From: CAZOKZ01 sp964580585
Lineage (GTDB): Bacteria > Sumerlaeota > Sumerlaeia > SLMS01 > JAHLLQ01
Reading direction: 5' to 3'
DNA length: 34,332 bases
NCBI GenBank assembly: GCA_964580585.1
Contig: CAZOKZ010000048.1
Location: 1-34,332, forward strand
Shown piece after piece: positions 1 to 7,589 of the stretch; positions within the stretch are counted from its first letter, which is position 1, and every line of letters begins with the position of its first letter. The notes under the pieces are model-generated. The model worked only from the letters and a program-made list of their open reading frames with translations. It had not been told where the DNA came from and searched no databases. A program made the position numbers and the translations under genes.

Positions 1-223
1 CATGTTGATCGACCAAGCGGGATTGAAAGGCTATCGTCTGAACGACGTTCTCGTCAGCGAAGGACACGCGAACTTCATCGTGAATCAGGGACGCGCCACC
101 GGCGAGGATTTCCTGGCGATGATTTCGCTGATTCAAGACGTTGTTTACGAACGCCACGGCATTTTGCTCGATGTGGAAGCGCGCATTGTCGGCGGTCCGC
201 TGACAAGCTGCATTCTGAGGTAA
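1..223 (+). CDS. murB: UDP-N-acetylenolpyruvoylglucosamine reductase, C-terminal end (partial)
   Basis: This is the last ~73 codons of a gene that begins before the window. The protein reduces UDP-N-acetylglucosamine enolpyruvate to UDP-MurNAc with NADPH and FAD, a cytoplasmic step of peptidoglycan precursor synthesis. The visible part matches the C-terminal domain of MurB: LIDQAGLKGYR, then VSEGHANFIVN, a helix with ATGEDFLAMISLIQDVV, and a final LDVEARIVG whose Glu sits where the conserved C-terminal MurB glutamate is found. The SEGHANFIVN segment is typical of the shorter type II MurB form. The stop codon is only 7 bases before the ftsQ start, so the two are almost certainly co-transcribed, as in many dcw clusters. 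The true start is not visible. Confidence 0.93.
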   Translation, partial: MLIDQAGLKGYRLNDVLVSEGHANFIVNQGRATGEDFLAMISLIQDVVYERHGILLDVEARIVGGPLTSCILR

Positions 224-230
224 CTGGCGA

Positions 231-1151
231 ATGGGGATGAGCGACAATTGGCGAGCGCGCTGGCAGGACTGGCGCGCTAAACGCCGCGAACCCGCCGGGG
301 TAACCGAGCGTCTGGCGCGCCGGTCGTCCCCGCGCCAACCGGTACCCCGCTCCATGGGGCAACGGCTTCATTATTATTGGAGCGCTGTCCCGCGCAACGC
401 CATGCCGATCGCCTTGTTTTGCACGGTCGGATTGCTTTCCACTGTTTTCTGGCAATACCTGTTCACATCGGAATATTTCGTTGTTAAGGAATGGGAAGTT
501 ATTGGGAACGATCGGCTGAATCCCGACGAAGCGTGCATGTTGGCCGGACGGCTGCCCGAAACGTCGCTGCATGCGTTGAAATACGACACGCACGAAGCTG
601 TCGAGCACCTGACCGCTCACCCAGCGATCCATCATGCCGAAGTACACAAAGTCCTCCCCCATCGCATCCAGATCATCCTCTACGAACGTCGCGAAGAAGC
701 CCTGGTCATCACCAATACGGGAGCTTTTCTCACCGATGCGGAAGGCGTGCTCTTCGCCTCGGCCACCGCCAACGATATGATGAATACGACGTTGCCGATT
801 TTTACGGCGCCCGAAGAACAGACGTACCAACTGGGCGAAACACTCGCGCCCGAGTTCATCGATAACGCGTTCCTGTACGCCGAAACACTCAAACGCGTCC
901 CGAGCAGCCCGCTGGCCTCGTATTCCGAAATCCATTGGGAACCCGGCAGAGGCATCACACTGATTTTGCGCGGCGGCACGCGATTGGTTTGCGGGGAACT
1001 GCCCCCGGAAGCCACCCTGCCCAAAGCCGAAGCGCTCGATGAAAAAATCGGCGGCATCGAAAGCGTCGATTACGCCGATCTGCGCCTCGATTCCCACATT
1101 CCGTGGAAACCGCTTGAAGCGTTGAACGCACAAGTCGCGGCAAGAAGATAA
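231..1151 (+). CDS. ftsQ: Cell division protein FtsQ (POTRA domain, single-pass membrane protein)
   Basis: FtsQ is a bitopic inner-membrane divisome protein that links early and late division proteins. The 306-residue product has the expected layout: a basic, Arg-rich cytoplasmic tail (1-56), one transmembrane helix (about 57-77), and a periplasmic part. The POTRA domain starts near YFVVKEWEVIGNDRL (about 80-150), followed by the FtsQ beta domain containing GAFLTDAEGVLF. Overall similarity is structural rather than motif-rich, as is normal for this family, so identification rests on layout and position between murB and ftsA. The ATG lies 7 bases after the murB stop, which implies translational coupling. 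An in-frame ATG two codons later is an alternative start. A hairpin that may end this transcript follows at 1184-1213. Confidence 0.88.
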   Translation: MGMSDNWRARWQDWRAKRREPAGVTERLARRSSPRQPVPRSMGQRLHYYWSAVPRNAMPIALFCTVGLLSTVFWQYLFTSEYFVVKEWEVIGNDRLNPDEACMLAGRLPETSLHALKYDTHEAVEHLTAHPAIHHAEVHKVLPHRIQIILYERREEALVITNTGAFLTDAEGVLFASATANDMMNTTLPIFTAPEEQTYQLGETLAPEFIDNAFLYAETLKRVPSSPLASYSEIHWEPGRGITLILRGGTRLVCGELPPEATLPKAEALDEKIGGIESVDYADLRLDSHIPWKPLEALNAQVAARR

Positions 1152-1158
1152 ATCAAAT

Positions 1159-1307
1159 CACGAAGACACACAAAGATTTCTGAAAGGGACAGAGGCAGTT
1201 TGCTCCGTCCCTTCTTTAACTTCACGAAATAATCACTTCCCAAAGGGATAAAATCTCTTAGAGATTATTACTTTTGTTTTTCTTCGTGTTTTCTTTGTGT
1301 CTTCGTG
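1159..1307. repeat. Inverted pair of cttcgtg/cacgaag-type intergenic repeats
   Basis: CACGAAGACACACAAAG at 1159-1175 is matched in inverted orientation by CTTTGTGTCTTCGTG at 1293-1307 (two bases shorter), inside a longer run of cttcgtg units at 1281-1315. The pair brackets most of the ftsQ-ftsA gap. Runs of this kind (cttcgtg, ctttgtg) recur between genes in many unrelated bacterial genomes, from general knowledge; their function is unclear. The space between holds the hairpin at 1184-1213 and a small palindrome AATCTCTTAGAGATT near 1252-1266. Confidence 0.6.
1184..1213 (+). terminator. Possible intrinsic terminator after ftsQ
   Basis: AAGGGAC (1184-1190) pairs with GTCCCTT (1207-1213), with further partial pairing of GAG and CTC inside. 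The following bases CTTTAAC are only weakly U-rich, so this may be a terminator for murB-ftsQ or just part of the repeat element it lies in. Confidence 0.4.
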
Positions 1308-1437
1308 CCTTCGTGGTTAAAAATCTTCATTCTTCGCAATTCCGTACTTGATCTTGTACATGGGCCTCGGCGAAGTCGGTAGCTACCATTAGGAAAACCC
1401 CGCTGACATCCGCCGATTTGCCCACAGGACAACGATC

Positions 1438-2781
1438 ATGCTCGCCCAGAAAGAAACCTCTCGTTCCTCTGCCCCCGCCCCAACCACCGAACACTCTTTT
1501 CCCGTTCGCGACACCATTTCACCCGACTCGCACAGTACGCAAAAGCCGAATTGGTCCGGCTCGACGCGCACGCGCATGTTCACGGGCCTGGACATTGGCA
1601 CGACCAAAATTTGCGCCATCATCGGCGAAGTCGAGCCGTCGGGCAAAACGACGATTCGCGGTCTTTCGAGTACCCCGAGCCAAGGTCTGCGCCGTGGCGT
1701 CGTGGTGGACTTGGACGAAACGATCACCTCGATTCGCACCGCAATTCGCAAAGCCGAGGAAATCGCCCAGGTTTCCGTTCGCGACGTGCTCGTCGGCATC
1801 GCAGGCGGCCATATTCAATGCACCGGGAGCGAAGGTGTCGTCGAGGTAGCAAACCCCGAGCGTGGCATCACACGCGCCGACATTCGCCGCGCGATCGACA
1901 AAGCGACATCCGAGCAGCTTCCCATGGAACGCGAAGTCATCCACGCGTTGCCGCAACGCTTCCTGATCGACGACGGCGTGGTGGCAAACCCCGAAGGATT
2001 CGCCTCGCGCAAACTGAAAGCTGAAGTCCTCACCGTCACTGCTGCCGTGACCAGCGCCCAGAACATCGTGCGCGCCGTGCGCCAGGCTCATTATCGCGTC
2101 GGTGGGATTTTTCTCGAACCGCTCGCGTCCTCAATGGCCGTGCTGACACCCGAAGAAAAAGACCTCGGCGTTGTGGTGATCGACATCGGCGGCGGCACCA
2201 GCGATATTGCCATTTGGGCCGAAGGCGCGGTGCGTTACACGGGCGTCGTGCCGTACGGCGGCGACTCGATTACCGAAGACATTCGTCGCGGGCTGAAGAT
2301 CAGTTGCTTTGACGCGGAAAATTTGAAGAAACGCCATGGCAGTTGCCTCTCGCATACGATTAGCGAGGACGAAAAAATCGAAGTTCCCATCGCGTTGACC
2401 GGTGAAACGCAGAACATCAGCCGGAAATTCCTGGCGGAAATCATCGAAAGCCGCCTGCAGGAAATTCTGCTGATGGTGCACGAACAATGCGAACGGTGCG
2501 CGCATTACGACAAAGCGTTCGGCGGCATTGTGCTAACCGGCGGCGGCGCGTTGCAGGCAGGCGCGTCGGATTTAGCCGAGAAAGTATTCAACCGTCCGTG
2601 CAAAATCGGGCGTCCGACGGGTCTCGGTGGCCTGAGCAGCGTCGCCAGCTCGCCGATTTACTCGACCGGCGTGGGCCTCGTGCAGTACGGCCTCCAACAC
2701 GAACAGGAAATCGCGTTCTCGGAAACGAATTTGTTCCAGCGCCTGATTCGCATCTTCAAAAAAGCCATCGACTGGTATTGA
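1438..2781 (+). CDS. ftsA: Cell division protein FtsA
   Basis: FtsA is an actin-family ATPase that tethers FtsZ to the inner membrane and recruits later divisome proteins. The core begins at residue 47 with FTGLDIGTTKICAIIGE (phosphate-1 region). It continues with the FtsA-specific SHS2/1C subdomain (about 115-225), the phosphate-2 motif VVIDIGGGTSDIAIW (246-260) and the adenosine motif GGIVLTGGGALQAG (362-375). It ends in the amphipathic helix NLFQRLIRIFKKAIDWY (431-447), the expected membrane-targeting sequence. The first 46 residues are a low-complexity extension absent from most FtsA. The ATG at 1438 is preferred because AGGA lies 8 bases upstream (1426-1429), while the ATG at 1576, which would give the usual length, has no visible ribosome site. 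No ftsZ follows; a strong terminator does. Confidence 0.96.
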   Translation: MLAQKETSRSSAPAPTTEHSFPVRDTISPDSHSTQKPNWSGSTRTRMFTGLDIGTTKICAIIGEVEPSGKTTIRGLSSTPSQGLRRGVVVDLDETITSIRTAIRKAEEIAQVSVRDVLVGIAGGHIQCTGSEGVVEVANPERGITRADIRRAIDKATSEQLPMEREVIHALPQRFLIDDGVVANPEGFASRKLKAEVLTVTAAVTSAQNIVRAVRQAHYRVGGIFLEPLASSMAVLTPEEKDLGVVVIDIGGGTSDIAIWAEGAVRYTGVVPYGGDSITEDIRRGLKISCFDAENLKKRHGSCLSHTISEDEKIEVPIALTGETQNISRKFLAEIIESRLQEILLMVHEQCERCAHYDKAFGGIVLTGGGALQAGASDLAEKVFNRPCKIGRPTGLGGLSSVASSPIYSTGVGLVQYGLQHEQEIAFSETNLFQRLIRIFKKAIDWY

Positions 2782-2814
2782 GAATGACAGTTGGCTGAAA
2801 AAAAGACGTAGAGG

Positions 2815-2841
2815 AACCGCCTGGGAAACTGGGCGGTTTTT
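2815..2841 (+). terminator. Strong intrinsic terminator after ftsA
   Basis: AACCGCC (from 2815) pairs with GGCGGTT (to 2838), with wobble and GC pairs extending the stem to about 10 pairs around a GAAA loop, followed directly by TTTT. It ends the ftsA transcript before the convergent gene at 2847-3248. Confidence 0.88.
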
Positions 2842-2846
2842 ATCGT

Positions 2847-3248
2847 CTATGAATAGGTCTTGAGAAAATAATAAACTTCACCCTTATCCTGGTAGGACTT
2901 TACCTCAAACCCCTTCCTGATTAGCACACGTCGTAGTTTCAAATTCGGCTTTGCGCAGTTCACCGCATGAAGAATCCATTCAACCTCGCAAAGACCCCAA
3001 GCATGAGCTATCTCCTCGGCCAGATTCCAAATAACAAGGAGCACGCCTTCTCCCCCGCCATCGATGTGTCCGAGTTCGATTTGCATGCGTGCGTCTTCCA
3101 ATGTAAATTGCCCCAAAATTGAGGAGGAGCCCATTTGGAAAACGATTGGTTTCTTTGTAAAAACCAACTCTTTCCATTGTTCGCTGGGCAATGCCCCCCA
3201 CTCATCGAGGCTTACGCCGTCTATGGTGATCGATTTTGTTGTTTTCAT
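2847..3248 (-). CDS. Unrecognised 133-residue protein, possible GNAT-like fold
   Basis: I do not firmly recognise this gene. It encodes 133 residues with no signal peptide or membrane segment, so it is probably cytoplasmic. The C-terminal half is the most family-like: a Gly-rich turn HIDGGGEGVLLV (61-72), a helix NLAEEIAHAW, then EVEWILHAVNCAKPNLKLRR (88-107) and RKGFEV. A strand, a helix, and a PN.KLRR.L...GFE ending resemble the end of acetyltransferase-like (GNAT) folds, but no clear acetyl-CoA loop is seen, so this is only a suggestion. The start is supported by AAGGGGGG about 9 bases upstream on the minus strand. It is transcribed convergently to ftsA and divergently from the channel gene, and looks like a stand-alone insertion after the division genes. 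Confidence 0.65.
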   Translation of the reverse strand: MKTTKSITIDGVSLDEWGALPSEQWKELVFTKKPIVFQMGSSSILGQFTLEDARMQIELGHIDGGGEGVLLVIWNLAEEIAHAWGLCEVEWILHAVNCAKPNLKLRRVLIRKGFEVKSYQDKGEVYYFLKTYS

Positions 3249-3409
3249 TTGTCGATGCCCCCCTTGAATTCAACTTTAGGAATAAGGTTTTTACAAATAT
3301 CAATTTCTCGTTACAAGAGGAAGAATGATCCGCACTTCTCGGCAATTCACCTTTACTCATCTCCCTGGCCTCACTCATATGGCTCATCTCTCCTCAAGCG
3401 AGCGCCCCC

Positions 3410-5404
3410 ATGCCGTCTCATCATCGCCGTGTCATTCGCCAGAGCACCCGCGCCGCGCGCACGGTGCGCAACCGCGCGCAGTTTCTGCTCGAACGGCTGA
3501 TGCTGCGCGGTGTGCATTACCGACTGCTGGTCATCGCCGCGTTCATCGGTCTCGTGGCGGCGATCGGTGGCTGTCTGGCGTTTGCGGGAACGAACGACGC
3601 GTTCGACACCTCGGGGCAAGCCGTCTGGTGGGCATTTCTGCGCATGACCGACACGGGGTACCTCGGCGATGACGAGGGCACCTGGCTGCGAATCGTTTCG
3701 ACAATCATCACGGTGCTCGGCTCGTTGCTGTTCACGGGCGCGCTGATCGCCATCATGACGCAATGGCTGCACCAGACGATCCTGAAACTCGAACAGGGCC
3801 TGACACCCATTTCGATGAAACACCACGTGCTGATTCTGGGCTGGACGAATCGCACGCCGGAAATCGTACTCGGATTGATGATGACGCAAGGCCGCGTGCG
3901 GCGGTTTCTCGCCCGACGCGGCGCACGGCGACTCAACATTGCGTTGCTCGTCGAAGAACTCAACACCGCGTTGCGCGTCGAGCTTCAGGAAACCCTTGGG
4001 CGATACTGGCGCGAATCGCAAATCGTCATGCGTTCGGGCAAACCGTTGCGCCTCGACCATTTACGCCGAGTTGATTTCGAACGCGCTGCGGCGATTTTGA
4101 TTCCTGGGTCCGACGTCGTCCACAGCGCTTCGCTGGCCAACGATACGCGTACAATAAAAACGATTCTCTCCATCGCCAAAGCACAAACCACCATTCACCA
4201 ACGAACCAAACCTTTGATCGTTGCAGAAATGTTCGACTCGCGCAAAATTCCCGTCGCTCGCGCGGCCTATAACGGACCGATCGAACTCGTATCGTCCGAC
4301 GCCGTTGTCGGACGATTGGCCACACAGAACATCCGACATCGCGGCCTAAGTTACGTGTACCGTGAAATTCTGACCCAAGACGGTGGAAACGAAATTTATA
4401 TTCGCACCAACCCGGAGCTGACCGGTCAGGAAATCGGATCGCTCGCCCCGAGATTTCCCCATGCTGTCGTCCTCGGTGTGGTTCACGGCGAGGGCACAAA
4501 TCGCACGCTATTGATGAACCCGGCTTCCGATTACAAATTACATGAAAACGACGAATTAGTGTTACTGGCTCAAGATTATGAGATGTGCGTTCCCACCGCA
4601 GCGCCATCTCCGTCCCCCGCAATCAAAACTGAAAGCATCGCCCCAATCGTCACTCCGTCCCCCGCCACACGACGCATCTTGATTCTAGGCTGGAATCACA
4701 AGGTTCCGGCGATACTCGAAGAACTCGACAGCTATCCAAACGAATCGTTCACCGTGGACGTGCTTTCCATCACGCCAACCTCGGAACGGCAACGCATTCT
4801 CCAAATGTACCACATCCAAAACGGCCGTTTGTTGCTCAACCATTACGATGGCGACTACACCGTTCCGGGTGTGCTGGCGAATTTCGATGTCGGTACGTAC
4901 GACAATATCGTTTTTGTGGCAAGCGACCGTTTCAAAGACGACGAAGATGCCGATGCGCGAACGGTGATGGGTTATTTGCTGACACGCGAACGTCTCGCGG
5001 AGGTGGAACACGGACCCGCGATTTTGCTTGAATTGATGGACGAGGACAACAGCGCGCTCATCCCACGCGACAAAGCCGAAGTCCTCGTTTCACCGCATAT
5101 TCTCAGCCATATTTTAGTTCAGGTCGCGTTGCGTAGCGACCTGAACCGGGTGTTCGACGAATTGTTTGGCTCGGGTGGGGCAGAAATATTCATCCGCCCT
5201 GCACACACCTATTTGGATGGTAACGAATCGGCAACCTTTGAAACTTTCCAGACAATCGCCCGCCTGCGGGGAGAAATCGCTCTCGGTTTCCGGCTCGCCC
5301 ACCACCACGAAGCAGATTCCGGCGGCCTTGTACTCAACCCGCCACGTGACAAATCATGGCAACTCGGAGAAGGAGACGAAGTCGTGGTGCTTTCGACGAC
5401 CTGA
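3410..5404 (+). CDS. CASTOR/POLLUX-like ion channel with two RCK/TrkA-N-like domains
   Basis: The 664-residue protein resembles the bacterial relatives of plant CASTOR/POLLUX (DMI1) cation channels. After a basic N-terminus there is a transmembrane helix (about 38-59), a pore loop with filter-like TDTGYLGDD (80-88) preceded by VWWAFLRMT, and a second helix (about 92-119). Two cytoplasmic nucleotide-binding regulator-of-conductance domains follow. The first starts at HHVLILGWTNRTPEIV (138-153) and the second at RRILILGWNHKVPAIL (421-436), joined by a Pro/Ser-rich linker (395-420). The paired LGW motifs in place of the usual Gly-rich Rossmann loop are characteristic of this family rather than of TrkA. 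It probably forms a tetrameric, ligand-gated K+ or Ca2+ channel in the inner membrane; ion selectivity cannot be read from the sequence. No strong ribosome site precedes the ATG, so the start is moderately certain. Confidence 0.88.
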   Translation: MPSHHRRVIRQSTRAARTVRNRAQFLLERLMLRGVHYRLLVIAAFIGLVAAIGGCLAFAGTNDAFDTSGQAVWWAFLRMTDTGYLGDDEGTWLRIVSTIITVLGSLLFTGALIAIMTQWLHQTILKLEQGLTPISMKHHVLILGWTNRTPEIVLGLMMTQGRVRRFLARRGARRLNIALLVEELNTALRVELQETLGRYWRESQIVMRSGKPLRLDHLRRVDFERAAAILIPGSDVVHSASLANDTRTIKTILSIAKAQTTIHQRTKPLIVAEMFDSRKIPVARAAYNGPIELVSSDAVVGRLATQNIRHRGLSYVYREILTQDGGNEIYIRTNPELTGQEIGSLAPRFPHAVVLGVVHGEGTNRTLLMNPASDYKLHENDELVLLAQDYEMCVPTAAPSPSPAIKTESIAPIVTPSPATRRILILGWNHKVPAILEELDSYPNESFTVDVLSITPTSERQRILQMYHIQNGRLLLNHYDGDYTVPGVLANFDVGTYDNIVFVASDRFKDDEDADARTVMGYLLTRERLAEVEHGPAILLELMDEDNSALIPRDKAEVLVSPHILSHILVQVALRSDLNRVFDELFGSGGAEIFIRPAHTYLDGNESATFETFQTIARLRGEIALGFRLAHHHEADSGGLVLNPPRDKSWQLGEGDEVVVLSTT

Positions 5405-5434
5405 GAGGCAAAAACGCGAAGGCGCTAAATCGCG

Positions 5435-5581
5435 ATGAAATCGCTCATCCTCACCATCGTCGCAATCCTGTGCATTTGGTTGGCGGAATCGGGGAAATTG
5501 AAGCACACGGTGATTGAGGCGTTTTTCTATACATGCGCAATCGCCATATTCGCTTCGGTGATCCTGCGACTCCTCTTCTGA
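5435..5581 (+). CDS. Putative 48-residue membrane protein
   Basis: An ATG at 5435 opens 48 codons ending in TGA at 5579-5581. The product has two hydrophobic stretches, KSLILTIVAILCIWLA (2-17) and a second at about 29-48 (AFFYTCAIAIFASVILRLLF), separated by a short polar loop ESGKLKH. That is the layout of a small two-helix membrane protein. It starts 30 bases after the channel gene, so it could be co-transcribed with it; GAAGG lies upstream but at a long spacing. No family is recognised and the ORF could be chance. The remainder of the gap to 5749 shows only a short ACCGG/CCGGT hairpin near 5597-5615 and no other gene. Confidence 0.42.
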   Translation: MKSLILTIVAILCIWLAESGKLKHTVIEAFFYTCAIAIFASVILRLLF

Positions 5582-5749
5582 AAACGATCCGAATTTCACC
5601 GGACTATTTCCCGGTAAAATCTCTAGCCCTGCATCCTGTTTCCCTTGGCCCTCGGGTTTCCGCTCCCTAACATTCAAACCACTTGGAAAGGGGAACGGCA
5701 TTTGCATCCCTTTGCCAGTGGTTGAATTTTCGGGGAAGCGAGTTCCAAC

Positions 5750-7384
5750 GTGCTCCAGCACATTATCCGGCCAGTCCGGGTTTTTCTCACCCTGCTACCG
5801 TATATCGTCAGTTTCCTGCGCGACTGGCAAGGGTACGTGTTTTTTGGCGAACCGCGAAAGCTGAACGAACAGCAACATCGCGATCGCGCCCACCGACTGA
5901 CTCGCACACTGGCGGACCTGGGACCTGCCTTCATCAAAGGAGCCCAAGTCCTTGCCACCCGAGAAGACATTCTCCCTAAAACCTACACCGATGAACTGAA
6001 AACCCTCCAGGACCGCGTACCGCCATTTCCCTCGAAAGAAGCCCTGAGCACTATTGAGGAAGCGCTGGGACGGCCAGCGAAGGAAATCTTCGATTCCTTC
6101 GACCGCACACCCATTGCCGCCGCCAGTCTTGGGCAAGTCCACAAGGCCGTTTACAAAGGCACTCCCGTGGCGGTGAAAATCCTGCGTCCACGCGTCACGG
6201 AACTCGTCGAAATCGATCTTTCCGTCGTTGGATTCATCATTCGCCTCTTCGATTTCTTCATCGATAGCCACTTCATTCGCAGCTTCTGGGCAATTCACCA
6301 GGAATATACCCGTGTCATCCGTGAAGAGATGAACTTCCGCAACGAAGAACGCAACGCCGCGCGGCTGAGAAAAAATTTCGCCAAAGATCCCCGGATCGTC
6401 ATTCCGTTCTGCCACACTGAATTAACCTCGAGCCGAACGGCGGTTTTCGATTTCGTCGAAGGCGTGCGGGTCGATGATCCGGACGCCTTGCGCGCCAACG
6501 GCCTCCCACCCGCCGAACTCGTCAACCTGCTGATCGAAACCTATGTCCGCATGACAATCGTGCACGGTTTCGTGCACTCGGACCCGCATCCGGGCAATTT
6601 GCTGGTGGATCGTCAGGGCCGCGTTGTCCTGCTTGATTATGGAATGGCATTGGAATTCAGCGACAGCCTCCGCCTGGAACTTCTGCGCGCCTGCCTTGCC
6701 GTTGTGCGGGGAGATCTGGATACTGTGGTGGATAGCTTCTACCGCCTGGACATGGTGGACCCGGAAATCAACCGATCGCTCGTGCGCGACGCAGCGGAAA
6801 CTCTGCTGCAAATCCAGTTACGCGAGGACTTTACCCCGCGACTGATCCAGGAAATTGCCGACGATATCCTTCAAACCTTCCATCGCTTCCCCCTCCGCAT
6901 GCCCCAGCAACTCGTTTACCTGTTTCGCGCCTCGGCCCTGATCGAAGGGCTCGGCATGAAATACGACGAATATTTCAGCGGCGTGCGCGAAGCCACCCCG
7001 ATCATCAAAAACCTGATCAAGGAAGTCGCTCTCGAACCGGACAAAAGCCTGAAAGACCGCCTGACCGGCGCAGGCGACACGGCCATGCGCATGGTGCTTT
7101 ACCTGCAACGGATCGTCGAGCGTCTGGAACGCGAAGAGCAACGGGTGCGCATCCACCAAGGCGACATGCAGGAATTCCATCAAACCCTGAGTGCCGCCGT
7201 CCGGCGTCTGCTGATCGGATTGGCGACCTTGGCGTGGGGACTCAGCTCTCTATTCATCTTCCTCAAGACCGGTTCCTGGATACTCCTGTTGCTTTTTGGC
7301 TTTCCGGCGCTGATGTGCTTTCTGCTTTGCCTTGCCATCCCGCTTAGACGGGGTCGTCGATTAAAAGGTCCTGGTATTTTTTAG
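5750..7384 (+). CDS. UbiB/ABC1/AarF family atypical protein kinase-like protein
   Basis: This is a 544-residue member of the UbiB (ADCK/ABC1) family, ancient membrane-associated kinase-like ATPases needed for ubiquinone or other isoprenoid lipid metabolism. Visible motifs in order: LGPAFIKGAQ (58-67, the KxGQ region), the Ala-rich loop PIAAASLGQVH (121-131), the VAVK lysine (Lys143), FVHSDPHPGN (274-283, catalytic loop) and LLDYG (294-298, replacing DFG). Two C-terminal transmembrane helices (about 487-505 and 509-531) anchor it in the inner membrane, as in UbiB. The start is GTG; an in-frame TGA at 5723-5725 leaves no ATG upstream, and GGGGA lies 13 bases before it. The KxGQ motif reads KGAQ, with Ala in place of Gly. 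No quinone pathway genes are nearby, so the lipid substrate is unknown. Confidence 0.95.
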   Translation: MLQHIIRPVRVFLTLLPYIVSFLRDWQGYVFFGEPRKLNEQQHRDRAHRLTRTLADLGPAFIKGAQVLATREDILPKTYTDELKTLQDRVPPFPSKEALSTIEEALGRPAKEIFDSFDRTPIAAASLGQVHKAVYKGTPVAVKILRPRVTELVEIDLSVVGFIIRLFDFFIDSHFIRSFWAIHQEYTRVIREEMNFRNEERNAARLRKNFAKDPRIVIPFCHTELTSSRTAVFDFVEGVRVDDPDALRANGLPPAELVNLLIETYVRMTIVHGFVHSDPHPGNLLVDRQGRVVLLDYGMALEFSDSLRLELLRACLAVVRGDLDTVVDSFYRLDMVDPEINRSLVRDAAETLLQIQLREDFTPRLIQEIADDILQTFHRFPLRMPQQLVYLFRASALIEGLGMKYDEYFSGVREATPIIKNLIKEVALEPDKSLKDRLTGAGDTAMRMVLYLQRIVERLEREEQRVRIHQGDMQEFHQTLSAAVRRLLIGLATLAWGLSSLFIFLKTGSWILLLLFGFPALMCFLLCLAIPLRRGRRLKGPGIF

Positions 7385-7411
7385 TAAAACCGTCAACTTC
7401 TATCGAATCCC

Positions 7412-7446
7412 ATGGCAATGAATTAGCCATTTTATAATTTTTCGCC
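7412..7446 (+). terminator. Possible weak terminator after the UbiB-family gene
   Basis: ATGGC (7412-7416) pairs with GCCAT (7426-7430) and is followed by TTTATAATTTTT. The stem is short (5 pairs) but the U-rich tail is good. Confidence 0.4.
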
Positions 7447-7589
7447 CGACTTCCTTCAAAATATCATTGATTTGGCCTCGCCAGCAACTAGACTTCCATG
7501 CGCTCTGGTAAATGGGGTGGATTGTGCCTCCTGAAATGGGCTTTGTATTCCCCCGGTCCAAGCCAAATTTCCGAATGAAAAGTGGATGC

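Noticed and set aside
75..1133. 352-codon antisense frame over murB-ftsQ
   Set aside because: Phe/Gly/Arg-rich shadow translation; the plus-strand genes fit family and spacing.
3325..3672. Alternative upstream frame overlapping the channel gene start
   Set aside because: It is in a different frame and its translation is Arg/Ser/His-rich shadow sequence.
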